Source of the DNA: Pogonophryne albipinna
Taxonomy: Eukaryota; Chordata; Actinopteri; Perciformes; Artedidraconidae
Direction: 5' to 3'
NCBI GenBank assembly: GCA_028583405.1
Contig: JAPTMU010000274.1
Coordinates: forward strand, 124,001-188,000
Length of the DNA: 64,000 bases
Shown here: positions 47,756 to 60,260 of the stretch, in pieces
Layout of the letters: every line of letters begins with the position of its first letter
Numbering within the stretch: the stretch's first letter is position 1
Made by a program: the position numbers and the translations under genes
The notes under the pieces: generated by a model
Databases searched by the model: none
What the model was told of the DNA's origin: nothing
Seen by the model: the letters and a program-made list of their open reading frames with translations, nothing else

Positions 47756-49201
47756 CCGTGGGAGTGTTCCACCATCGGGAGAAATGAACGGTCATCAACA
47801 CAATCCTCTCAGCGCCCATGTAAGTTGAAGCCAGCAAAACACACATTTTTCAAACCGATCTATGAATGAAATGTGTTTCCATATGATGTTATCCGTTCTG
47901 CACAGGGGTTACGGTTTGTTGAGGTTGTTTGTCCAATGGTCGCTGCCCGCCTAGCGAGGTGCCCTGTTGGCTGAAGCTGAGGCGATGTTTTTTAGCTACA
48001 GTCTAGCCAGCCTGCTAACTGACAGGCGGCGAGGAGACGCCTGTTTTGGCTACCGGGACAGTCTAGACGGGCGATGTTAGGTGTAATTACAAGTTAGTGA
48101 TTACATTATATTGCTTATGCCTTAAAGGTTTGCTCTTAAGAGGCAAAACCCAGGCCGGAATAATTGATATGTTCACAGCGGTCAGACCTGGATATGTTGA
48201 GTTGTATTGGCTGCCTCTGTACAATTGTGATGTTGTCCTCAGGTAAACACTGTCTTATATCAGCAATGCAAAGAGGATACAAGCTAATGCAAACCTATAC
48301 TGTGTGAACTGTACAACTTAAATACGCCACCATGAAATGCAACACTCAAATGTGTGATTAAGAAACCCTGGTGGGAGTTTTGCGACAGATGGCTACCCAA
48401 TACCTCCAATGTAAATGATCCTGGTGTGTTAGAGCTTCTGACTGCTGCCAGGCCCGTTGTATGAGGGTGTTGTCAAGTTGGACATTATTCTTTGGCATTT
48501 CTTAAAGGTGGAGTTCCTTTTTATCAAATATTTACATTTGGAGAATAGATGACAATGGCATAAACGGATGCCTTGATGACTACATCCTTATCTAGATTGC
48601 GACGTTTTAGGTGTGCATCATTAGAATCTGAATCAACTTTAGATAATTGTGTTTTATTGACCAACACGTCGGGCATTATTGGTCAAATTGTATTACTTAA
48701 CGGTAATTACATCTGTGGCTATAAAATGCATGAATGAAGATGTAGGAGTATGGAATTTGAACAGGTTATCTGCTGGATTGTACTTGAAAGCTTGAGCATC
48801 ACAAGACACAACCATCTGATTTATGCTTTTAAATCATTAATGCTGGGCTTTGCCATTGATGTAGAATATTAAAGCGGCTATTACCTTCTTTTACCAAAAA
48901 CAACACAAACTGCTGATATAATGTATGTATTAAATCCTCATTCCTCAGGTAATGAAGATTTCAGCTGTCAGACATGGGCACAACAAATGATCATAATTTA
49001 AATGTAAAGCTAATTATTTGTTTCATATTGAAAAGTATCATATAGAAATCAAACATCAGTAACAAACATCCCAGAAGACGAAAACCAAACCAAAAGCAGT
49101 CAATATCGAACTGTATGTTGTTGATGTTAATTATAATTATTTACAAATAATTTATATGTTATTACATTTGTTCTCCGGCTATTTGAGAAGTCTTATAGAC
49201 C

Positions 49202-49654
49202 CAGTGGTGGAATGTAACTAAGTAGGCTACATTTACTCAATGTACTGAAGTACAATTTTGAGGTACTCTTACTTTACACGTTATGCTACTTTGTACTTAA
49301 CTACATTTTTTTTTACTTTTTATTCTACTTCATTTATTTAAAAAAAAGTTACTAGCTACTTTGCAGGCATGGATTTATAATACAGAATACAAATCAACCA
49401 ATACATCCTTATGCTTTATTATAAGTAAAGTTACCCAGCAGTAACGCAAGTAATTTAAATAATCCCCACCTTTACAAAGTGAACATTGACATTAATAATG
49501 ATACTAATAATACACAAAAATAACTTGTGTCTGGTACGGGCCTTACTAGAAAATGTGTACTTTTTGTACTTGGACTTCTACTTGTAACAGAGCATGTTTA
49601 CAATGCAGTATTGCAACTTTTACTAGTACTCTTGAGTACTTCTTACACCTCTTG
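49202..49654. mobile_element. AAGTACTT-rich hAT-like MITE, copy C
   Basis: Starts CAGTGGTGGAATGTAACTAA. The far end (ttacacctcttg) has diverged. Flanks tatagacc and ttagaccc are similar and may be an eroded 8-bp duplication. Confidence 0.75.
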
Positions 49655-50348
49655 TTAGACCCCGATGTAGGTTATCTAGACGCACAGATAACACCACCCC
49701 GCCCCGCCCAGCAGCACCAGTGTGCACCGTACAACAAAACGAACACCCCCCGGTGCACCACGTTAGCATACAGCTAGCTACAAGAGGGACAGACAAGCCA
49801 TCAAAACGGGGTCAACGATGTATCCTGCATTCATCTAACACAACGGTTAGCACCACTTTACAATAGGACTACAAACTGCATTGATGTTTTTAGTAAATAC
49901 ATCCTAGAGTTGAGTGTTTTAAAGTTCAGGCCTACTGACTGGGCAAACGAGCTGCTAACTCTATCCTCCTCTCTTCTAACGTTAAACCGATGGGCTCAGA
50001 TTATATGTCGTGATTTACTCTCTAATAAAACCCACTGTTTGGGTACATGATTTACTTTATCACCCCATCTTTACTTGACCTTTTAATCATAGGCATTTAA
50101 CGTTACTACTTTTGCCCTCCATGTAATGGCACCCAATGCACCTGTAACCTTTGAGTAATTTAATTAACAGCCTAAGCCGAATAGTGATGGTAAGCTATCT
50201 GTGTTTTAAGTAAGAGTCGAATAGACTTGGGAAAGCTGAACTTCATTGTTATGCGAGTTGATGCCATTGTTACTGAAGGGGTGGTGATGATCTCATCGCA
50301 TTGCACGTATGACTGCATTCATGCAGAGAGCGATTTTGGTTTTATAAC

Positions 50349-50860
50349 CAGTGTTGGAAGAAGTGCTCAGATCCTTTACTTCAGATAAAGTACAAATACT
50401 ATGTTCTTAGAATACTCCAATAAAAGTAAAGCAATGATTTCAAAGTTTTACTTATAAAAGTCCTCATTCTGCACAATGACCCATTTCAGAATAGTAAGTA
50501 AAGAAGTATTATCAGACTTCAAATACTTCAAGTATCAAAACTAAAAGTACTCTAAAAGCAGAATGGACCTTTTCATTTCAGCATTTTAGTGTTGTAGTTA
50601 TCAATGTGAACCAGATTTAAATACTTGAAATACTGTGTAGATTAGTAGCACAGTACTACATTATAGCATATCATGTGTTTTTATATGTAACTAGTAACTG
50701 TGGGTTTGAAATACCTTTAGCTGAGTACAAAGAACAATATGTGCCTCTGAAATGTAGTGGAGTAGAAGTATAAAGTAGTATTAAATGGAAATACTTTAGA
50801 AAAGTACCAATATGTCAAACAACTACTTGAGTAAATGTACTAAGTTACTTTCCACCACTG
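50349..50860. mobile_element. AAGTACTT-rich hAT-like MITE, copy D (inverted)
   Basis: The best-bounded copy. It starts CAGTGTTGGAAGAAG and ends with the inverse of CAGTGGTGGAAAGTAAC, in the opposite orientation to copies A-C. It is flanked by tttataac and gctataac (six of eight bases equal). The CAGTG ends and near 8-bp duplication support hAT. Confidence 0.82.
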
Positions 50861-51922
50861 GCTATAACAGATTTCTGTGTTTACCATTTGTTGATTTTAA
50901 ACCCTCTTGTTGATTTATTTATCCATTGTGGTTTTACGAGAAAGGCAAAGCGTTCATTCATGTCCTGCAGCTATCCCTGAGGGGGGATTAAGCACCATTA
51001 ATTAACATTACACACTTAATTAAGCTAAAATGCCTTGGGGGGCCTCTGCTCTACAAAATTAAAACACGTGATTTTATTTTTGCAATTTAGGTTTTGAAGC
51101 CACGTTACAGCTACAGCCAGTTTCATTCATCTTAAAGTAGAGACATTTAACACAATTACATCACGCTCGATCTCACAGCGTGACTTAACCCTTGCCCAGA
51201 TCAGGGATATCATTTTGGTTCTGTATCTAGCAAAAAGGTTGTCCTGTGGGATATTCACTCCTTACCTTAATCAATCCTCTGCTTTTTTTGTTTCTTTCAA
51301 TAACTTAACAACTACATTATTGTTCTCAAAACTGTTATATTAGTGTAAAATGTTAGGGTTAACACTTTCCTAATTACATGCAGTAGACACAAATAAGCAT
51401 GGTTTATTAGGGATCGGTGCGTCGGAGCACTAATACATGTAAATCCAATATTCACTTAGTTATTATCTGAGCTAATAATAATATCTGGCTTCAGCCTCCA
51501 AAACGTTTTAACATATTTACTATGTTCCCCAGCTCATGGCTAACTTCTGTCTGCTGCTGATGAAATGGGCTGATGATGTATGCTGGTTAGATTTCTGACT
51601 TTATCTGGATTTGCTGTTAATTCTTAGTTTAGGTGCTGATTGGTTTAGATTATGGATCAACACAATTCAGTTTTATAGAAACAGTATATTAGTCTCTTAA
51701 AAATAAAAACATGATATATTTATTATTTGATCCCTAAGGAACCATGAAGTGACAAATCCATTGGTTGATCGATTGAAACGACAATTATTAGAGCAATCCG
51801 TACCAGATTAATCCCTCGTTCTGAAAACATTTTAATGAAAATTACTTCTGTCACCTGAGACACAGATTTATAAAAAACGTTTCTCACACTGTCTTTCCTC
51901 TGCTTTTTGTTTTTCTTTGCAG

Positions 51923-52082
51923 CATGTGATTTTTCTAAATGTCCACGGAAACAGCTGACTAAAGATTTACAGCTATCCCACCAGTTTTCCATTTGTACAA
52001 ACTACCCAGAGGAAGCCGTGCTGGAAACTCTCTTCCTGTGTTAATAGATCCACACATTCTCTGCTGATGACCACATCTGAAG
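51923..52082 (+). other. tmcc1: Candidate tmcc1 5'UTR exon
   Basis: Bounded by a strong acceptor (ttgtttttctttgcag) and a GTATGT donor (catctgaag|gtatgt). No long frame. It could splice onward to 53915 or 54717. Confidence 0.4.
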
Positions 52083-53914
52083 GTATGTTTATCTGCACTT
52101 GGACTCATGTTAGTTTTGTGTATTTCTATTAAGCAATCTTATTGTTTTTTTTACAGATTTTTGCTGACCAATACTGTCATCACCATTACTAAATCAATAT
52201 AAACTCATCTCCCACATGTTTTTATGCAATAAAAGTGTAGCGATGCCTTCTGAAGGACGACAATATTTACTAAATAGATTTCAGTGCACAAGGTCCTCTG
52301 AGAATATGTCACCAGTGATGGAAAGCAAAAAGGAAAATGAAGTCCAATGCACAGGAGTTTCTGAATGTATATCATTTTTTATCACATCTTTATGTTCAAT
52401 ATAAAAATGAACACATTGGTTTTATTTTGTGAGCACAATCTGAAACCAATAAGGGGAGCCAAGGTGATATGCAGATCCAGGAATAATGTAAAGCATGTAG
52501 GCCTATGCTGCTTCGAGGTCATACCTGCACTTTCTGTCATTCTGCAAAGATTATTCTATACCGCCACTAAAAGCTTAGACGCTGCTAGACATGCACTACA
52601 CTCTTCAAATGATGTGACCTTGGAGCCCTGCATGTAGAGAGAGTGAGACCAATGTTGGCTGACCCACTTTGAAGAGAACACTTTGCCCTTAGCCTCGAGG
52701 AGTAGGACGTCAATGTATTTTTACTGTAGATGAGGGATATATTTCCTGTCTGTGTGGAATGTCTGCTCCTATGTCTTGTAATTAGTCTCTACTGCAATTA
52801 TTTGCATCTGAATGGAGTTGTCCATGATCATTGATTAAGGAGCGGCAGCAGCAGCCTGCTCTCAGGAATGAAGACAATTTGATTGAATACATAATGTGTA
52901 ACATCAATCCCTTGTGGTTTGTTAATGTTAACTTATGTTTAAATGCAGTGACCAGAAGTGTGGTTTTACTTAAAGTATTGCCCTTACCGAGCTGCAGAGA
53001 TGGAAACATGATGCAAACGACATGTTGTCGCTTTCATTTATATTGGGTAATGAGTGCAAACATTCACATTCATTTCAATCCAAAGCCTTTTCATTATTAT
53101 ATTATTCCCTACCACCTACCTTTTTAACAGGGTGCTTTCTTATCCCACACTGCAGATATAACAGCAGGACCAGCAGTAATGAGTCACTGTGTATCACTAA
53201 TGGAGCGTTTCATAGGGTTTTTGTGTTAGATTTTGCTGCTGGCTTGTGAGGTGATACTTTGGATCTCATGCAGATGCTGCTCCGAATGGACCAAACTAAT
53301 AGAAAGTCTGGTTTTATGCTACAATTAACATTCTCAAGATTGTCCCTGATCCTAAGTAATGGATTTAGTTTTATTCTTCATTTTTGATCGATAATTATAT
53401 TTAAAGATTGTGTGCACATTTGTTGGCCTGCAACAAAGTAGGACAGAAGCTTTCTCTCAGGCTAAAGTCCCCCCCCCACTGTACATGCTACAGATGAGTC
53501 GTGCACTGGCAGCTCCTGAGTCGTGTTCATACCATGGTTCGATGTTGTTTGTATGTAGAAATATTACTATACCTTGAACAGTTTTTAGAGTTGCTGTCAT
53601 GTTAATGTTGTCTTGTGCTTACAATAGATGCCATTAAAACATAACAAGGTTCACCAAGCATCAATTTACTGCTGACTCTTAAGAATTAAACAAAGGTCCA
53701 TTAGGTCGTTGACAATTCACATGTCAGCATGTTAGAAGCTTTTAAGTCTCTCATCTGGTGCAGGAGCCCTTTCCGGTCCATTATTACTTCTGAGTTGAAT
53801 GTTTGTATGCAGGCCTGATTAAAACAGTGTGATGTTACAGTAGGCCTATTTTTTAAACTGTCTGTATGGAGCATATTTTTCAGTTTTCTTTTGCTTCTGT
53901 TTCTGTTCGTTTAG

Positions 53915-53958
53915 CCAATCCTGCGCTGTGAGTCAGTAGAGGAGAAGCTGGGCTCATG
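53915..53958 (+). other. tmcc1: Candidate tmcc1 5' exon
   Basis: Sits between a ttctgttcgtttag acceptor and a CATG|GTAAGC donor, 44 nt. It lies upstream of the first coding exon. Confidence 0.35.
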
Positions 53959-54748
53959 GTAAGCTTTCTGTTACACTCTATTTCACCCCCTCTCATTTCA
54001 TGTTGGTAAATCAAAAGCTGTTATATAATCTGTCATCTGAGGGCCAAAGTCTTGGAATGGTCCTTTTACATTACAGGATTTAGCATTGTTGAGAAATGAG
54101 AGTCAAAGAGGAGACCTCCGTGAATCACACGAGTCAGTTGAGAATTTAATCACTGTTTGTTTAGAATTTCATTTACGTTTTCACACTCCGTAGTCTCTTT
54201 TTTAGCATCATCTAAGCACTTTCAATTATGTTGATTATCAATTTCTACAATGAATTCTTTCTGAAATGTAATTTTAATAAACTACCATTAGGGCTTTTGT
54301 GCCTTCAGGCTTGAATTCCCAAAAATAAACCATTGAAAGGGATTTCAGCAACAGCCTCAGGCATCGACCTTCAGCATGTGCAGTTAAACTTACTTTGACA
54401 TTTCAGAAACTGTTCTTAAAGCTTATTTATTTTGTAGACTTTGTGTTTTTGCATTGCTGGGTTGGCACTGTCAGACATGCCATATGCTGTTAGACTGAAA
54501 TGGATACCTTCTGTTTTCATTCTGCAGAGAAAAAAATTGTTTGCATAAAGATCGTTTTGGACTAAATGAACAAAGACCTTCTTATATTTGCAAAAAGAAG
54601 TGAACCTGTCTGTGTCAACCCAGTTTATGTTGCTTGTTGTTTTATATTCTTCTGCTTATTATGTTCATCATTCACTGCTGCATGTCATAATTCATTTTAT
54701 TTTCCTTTTGTGGTAGACAAGCATGACATTGAGCCAAGCCACAGATGC

Positions 54749-54892
54749 ATGTCCACTCAAAAGGCCCAACTGAGCACCATCCTCTCTGCTCCCCGGGTTT
54801 CTACCAGCCGCTCAGAGGGGGGGTGCCCACGGGGCGCAGCTAGTCCCCTGCACCCCCAGGTAGCACCTCGCTGTGAAGCTGGAGGTCTCTGA
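54749..54892 (+). promoter_or_regulatory. Upstream ORF overlapping tmcc1 start
   Basis: In the exon that starts at about 54717 (acceptor tgtggtag), an ATG at 54749 opens a 47-codon frame whose TGA (54890-54892) shares its A with the tmcc1 ATG, as TGATG. A second, 16-codon uORF runs 54723-54773. Such an overlap could lower translation or allow reinitiation. Confidence 0.55.
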
Positions 54893-57800
54893 TGGATCAG
54901 GGTAGTAGTGAGCAGAGTCCAGAGGAGCCGGACACTGGAGGCCGAGCGGAGCTGGAGGGCGGCAGGAGGGCGTCGGAGTCAGAGCATGGTTTGTCCAAAA
55001 TCACCCATAATGCCCGGGAGAACATGGGAGCGTTGGGCCATGGCCTGAAGCAGTTATTCCAGCCACAGCGCCGACGCTCCTCCGTTTCCCCACATGACTC
55101 CGTCTCGTCCTGCACAGGCGCCCCTCCCTCCGATCCCACCGATGTAGGGTCCGAGGGAGGGGACGCTTTGGCCTCCTCGCCCCTCCTTTTGGATTCTGAC
55201 AACCCTGCTGCTTCCGCCCCTCCCGCAGCTCTGAGCCGCGTTCTGCAGCAGATCCGAGGTGCTCCCCCAATAATGAAGCGAGGCACCAGCCTGCAGAGCC
55301 GCCGCAGCAAGGTGGGGGGCCCTGGGGACCCTCCCCAGAAAGGGAGCCCACAGATCCACCGGCGCAGCACCCATGAAGCCCTGCTGCAGGCTGGACGCCC
55401 GCGCTCCTCCTCCACCACAGACACACCCACCAGCCCAGCTCTGGCTGACATGCTGCTCACCTCCGGGTACCACTCAACTGAGGAGCCTGACAAGGTGAGA
55501 AAAACCGTGGTCCTGAACAGTACATTATTTTCAGAGTAGGAAGATATTTCTGTCATATACAAGTTATGCACTGGGAGGTTTGTGATAATGGTTACACCTG
55601 CATTTGACTAAAATAGAAAATGGCTTGCCTCTTCATCTGTGGGTATAAGTTAGTCGAACATGATACACACTCCTCATATCAAAGTTACTTAAACTTTAAA
55701 GAGTTTTCTCCATTATCTGTCACAGAAGAACGGCAACAAGTTGACTTAGAAATCATATAAAAAAGATGCTTCTTACTAATTTAAAACTTGCTTCCTATTC
55801 ATCATGTGTATACGCTTTCTAAAGCATCAGATTCCATGATAATAAACTGTTGTATATCCAGCTGAAACCCACAAAGCTAGATGGAAACTAGTTTAAAAAT
55901 TCAGAACCTGTTTCATAATAATCTTGACAATAACAAAAACGATGCAGTTCTTCAAATGCATGCATTCTACAGTGTCATATAACAGTATTTTATACCTTAA
56001 ACACTGACAATATCAATCAATCTGTATACACACATTGTCAGTGTGTTGGAACAATATAACATATCAAATAATACATCTTTTCTTTTCTCATAAAATCTGT
56101 CCAAGAAATGAATTAAATCTTAAAAATGCTATATTAGAAGATAGTTTTAGGACATGAGTAATTCAGATGCGTATCGTAATACAAAGTGACTCACAGGTCA
56201 CGTGGAAATTAATGAAATGCATTGTTTGCAGCCTAGCTGTAGAATAAAAGCTGAGTCGTGAGTCGTGCACTGAAACCTGTGCAAAATGTCAAATCTAAGT
56301 GAACTGTGCAAACTGTTTGTTAATGGTGTAGATGTGCCTGGATGAACTGGTGGATGGGGAGATGAGTTGTCAGCGGTGAAAGGTCAGAGATTGCCTTTGA
56401 GTTGTTTGTGACTATGTGCTCTAAGCCTTTCTAAATGTAGTCTTTTGCTGTCTCTTGAGTGTACTTCAGGTCAGAGAAGGCTTGTAGGGAACGTTTGCAA
56501 ACTCGACAAACTCAAACGTGTTGGAGGATTGTTTTTATTGTATTTTACATTGAATGTTGATAGAAATCTGGGAATTTTTACCTTTACATAATCGATTAAG
56601 AAAAAAAGAAAGACTGTACACACAATTAAAAAAAACAAAAAAAAACCTGACGTGGTATTTAGATCAGACGATCAAAAGTCTTCACACACTTTAAGCTCAA
56701 GATGGCAGCTGACTGACAGGAGTATCTCTGGAATGACAAATCAGTATAGAATAGACGTCGTAAAAGAAATCATGACACTGTTTTGCAGCTCAGGCATCTC
56801 ACTGGAGGCAAGATTAAGTTCATCAACAGATGTCTTAAGCACGATGGAATCACTTTACTCCCTGTGGTTCTGTTCATCTTAAATAACGAATGCCAATTGT
56901 TTTTTATTTGACAATCCTCTGCCCAGTTAGAACACAAGTTGTGTCCTTTTGTTTCTGTTCGGTAGTCCTTTCAACAAACACAAATTAAACATCAATCACT
57001 CAAGAAGCTTTACATTTGTATTATTCTATGCATTTTTGTTAAAATACAGGAATCTAGCAAATAACGGATAGGTAAATGTTGGAACATAACCAATTTAAAG
57101 TTAAGACACTGGAAACTTATTTATTTGTAGCATTTTCTAACCGTGTCTGTCAATGTAAAACTTAACGGCCGCTTCCTGTACTGTACAATGTCTGGCTTTA
57201 TGGTTAACACTCAATCTGTTTCACACATTCTCATGCTGTTCAGAGTACAAGGAGCTGAGCAGCTGGCACATGTCCAATACGTGGTGAAAGCTCTTATGAT
57301 GGGTACAAATCAGTTTGTGTTGATGACAAAGATTCATATTTACCTCTCCTCTTGTTGCCCCAGTTCTAGCCTGGAATCTCTCATTACTATGTAAGGCTTT
57401 GGATTATCTGAACTTGCCTTTTTTACTAAACTACCAACTTAATAAATTCCTGTGGGGTAAAATTAATGTCATAATTTCTTCTCAATCCTCAGTTAAATTG
57501 GCCTATTTTCAACAGTGCCTCCTTGGCTTGGAGTTGTGAAGTGACAAAAAGAAACGTTTGGCGCCATCTACTGTTGTGAATGTGTAGTTACAGATATAAG
57601 TGTAAATTGACTGCAGGGTCTTCAAAGATTGGTTTTCAAAAACAACCACTGCCCTAGTTTAAAGCCAAAACTACTGTGTATTTTCAACTGGATTTAAACA
57701 GTAGTCACATTAGATACTGGTAGAGTTTACAATAGAAAAGCTTTTATTACTAGAGAGACACAATATCCTAAACACCAAATAAAGTATTGTAACCAAGTAC

Positions 57801-60260
57801 TGTCAGCATTATAACGCCCACTGCGCGCACGATAATCTATGATAAAGAAACACCAAGAGAAACAATGATTTAAATGTTTTTGTCTCAATAAACTTGATCA
57901 AAAGCATTTTTCTTCATATTTGTACCTTCTTTTGTTTGTTTTTCTGCACAGCTGGATCGTTATGATGGATCAGGCCCTGCTGTGTCACCCAATGCCCTGC
58001 CCTACGGGGCAGACGGGTATGATGTAGTGGACTGCACCCCAGACCCCCAGCGGACTAAGCAGGCCATTGCCCAACTACAACAGAAGATCCTCAAACTCAC
58101 AGAACAAATCAAAATTGAACAAACTGCACGTGATGACAATGTGGCAGAATACCTGAAACTTGCCAATAATGCAGACAAACAGCAGAGTGCACGCATCAAA
58201 CAGGTGTTTGAGAAGAAGAACCAAAAGTCCGCTCAGACGATCCAGCAGCTGCAGAGGAAGCTGGAGCATTACCACCGTAAGCTCCGAGAGGTAGAGCACA
58301 ACGGAATCCCTCGCCAGCCCAAAGATGTTTTCCGAGACATGCACCAGGGGCTGAAAGATGTTGGAGCCAAGGTGTGTGCTTTCCTGGTGCCTTCACTGCT
58401 CTTTTGGTTTTATATCCCCCTTTCGGGAATATTTAAGGTTTTATTGTCATTGTACTGACAAAAAAAATGTAATCCTCAACTTTTTTTCTATTTCTAAAAA
58501 ACTATAAAATCTTTCATCTATATTTGGATTAACTAAACGTAAAGGGGCCAAGAAAGCAGACAACTTGCTATAGAGAATAGATGTAGTTGTAGAATAGAGA
58601 ATTTATAATGGATGAATTCTATTTGAATAGGTGTGCCACTATGGTGCATGGTTTTACTGGCACACAAAGTCAAATGTCTGTAAGAACAATCTCTAATAGC
58701 AGTTAGGTAGTCATGTATAAGGTGGATACCTTGCTAGGAGCAGCAATCTGAATTGGTTCCTCAGTTGTTTTAGTTAAGGATAGGTTTGCCCAGGTATGAA
58801 ATAAATAGCAATTAGTTTATGGCACTCAAAACATAAATAAGACCTTATAACAAGATCATCATTTGGAGTTGTTTTTGCTACTTAATCTACACAAACACAA
58901 AAGTAATGGTTGTAAATGTTAAAAATATCCCAAGAAGGAAACTCAGTAGTTTGTAATTACCTGTTCCTCTACAGATGTAGTTAGAGCCCTTAATTAAAAG
59001 CTATAGAAGCTTTGGCACTATCTCTGCAGGATGCAGACAAATCTCTTTCAAGCTCTATGATGATTATTTTGTTCACATAATTTTCACCGTGACAATATTG
59101 CAGTGGCACCTCCACACAGACCAGTACTGACCTGAGCTTGCTCATTACAGGTGACAGGGGGCCTCTCCAGTTTCTCTCAAGCCACTCATTCTGCAGCTGG
59201 AGCTGTGGTGTCTAAGCCGAGAGAAATCGCCTCCCTCATCCGCAACAAGTTTGGCAGTGCTGATAACATTGCAGGCCTGAAAGACTCCTTGGATGAAACC
59301 CAGGGAGAAGATGGTGTTGGCCCTGGGGGAACAAGGGTCCTTGGGACAGGACTTTTGCAGAACAGCCCAAAGTATGGCAGTGACGATGACTGTTCTAGTG
59401 CTACTTCTGGCTCTGCAGGAGCCAACAGTGCGACTGGAGCCCCCGGAGGCCCCCCTAGCTCCAAGGGCAACACCCTTGATCATGTTCAGGCCTCAGGCTT
59501 TGATGCTATACTCCATGAGATCCAAGAGCTCCGAGAAAACCAAGGTCGACTGGAGGAGTCATTTGAAAACTTAAAAGCCTATTATCAGCGTGACTACACT
59601 ATGATCATGGAGGCACTGCAAGAGGAACGATACAGGTATCATAGCATATGCGATACACTCTAGTATAGTCTGTGTGTAGAAAGAAAAATAACAGTTTCTG
59701 ATGTGCTGTTGTTGTCACTCATTTGCAGGTGTGAACGTTTAGAAGAACAGCTCAATGACTTAACAGAACTCCACCAGAATGAAATTCTGAACTTAAAACA
59801 GGAACTAGCCAGCATGGAGGAGAAGATTGCTTACCAGTCTTACGAAAGAGCGAGGGACATTCAGGTAAGCTTCACTAAAATATACTTGATGATTCTGCTC
59901 TGTCATCAGAGCAACTTCACTCACTGTTCTGTCTCTGACCTGTAGGAGGCGCTGGAGGCCTGTCAGACGCGTATCTCCAAGATGGAGCTGCAGCAGCAGC
60001 AACAGCAGGTGGTGCAGCTTGAGGGTTTGGAGAACGCCACAGCACGGACTCTTCTTGGAAAACTAATCAATGTACTGCTGGCTGTAATGGCAGTCCTTTT
60101 GGTGTTTGTGTCCACAGTGGCTAACTGTGTCGTCCCATTAATGAAAACACGCAGCCGCACGCTTTCTACGCTGCTCCTCGTTATCCTCCTTGCATTCCTC
60201 TGGAGGCACTGGGATGCCATTTCAGAGTATCTGAATCACTTTCTTCTTCACCCCAGATGA
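54892..60260 (+). CDS. tmcc1: Transmembrane and coiled-coil domains protein 1
   Basis: TMCC1 is an ER membrane protein that gathers at ER-endosome contacts and promotes endosome fission. Five coding exons: 54892-55494, 57952-58371, 59151-59635, 59729-59864 and 59946-60260; 652 aa, close to the long human isoform (653). The N-terminus [14 protein letters not shown], then [12 protein letters not shown] and [10 protein letters not shown], match that isoform. An internal ATG ([13 protein letters not shown], 55274) is the start of the short one. Coiled coils: about residues 220-320 ([20 protein letters not shown]) and 440-560 ([20 protein letters not shown]). Two C-terminal spans follow ([34 protein letters not shown]). 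The segment after AKVTG goes straight to [10 protein letters not shown]; mammals have about 11 more residues there. Alternative splicing at 59151 may explain it. Confidence 0.96.
55495..57951 (+). other. tmcc1 intron 1, no feature
   Basis: 2.5 kb of AT-rich sequence. I see no coding, structural RNA or bounded repeat. Confidence 0.4.

Noticed and set aside
54897..55571. Long minus-strand open frames opposite tmcc1 exon 1
   Set aside because: Antisense shadows of a GC-rich coding exon whose sense product matches TMCC1.
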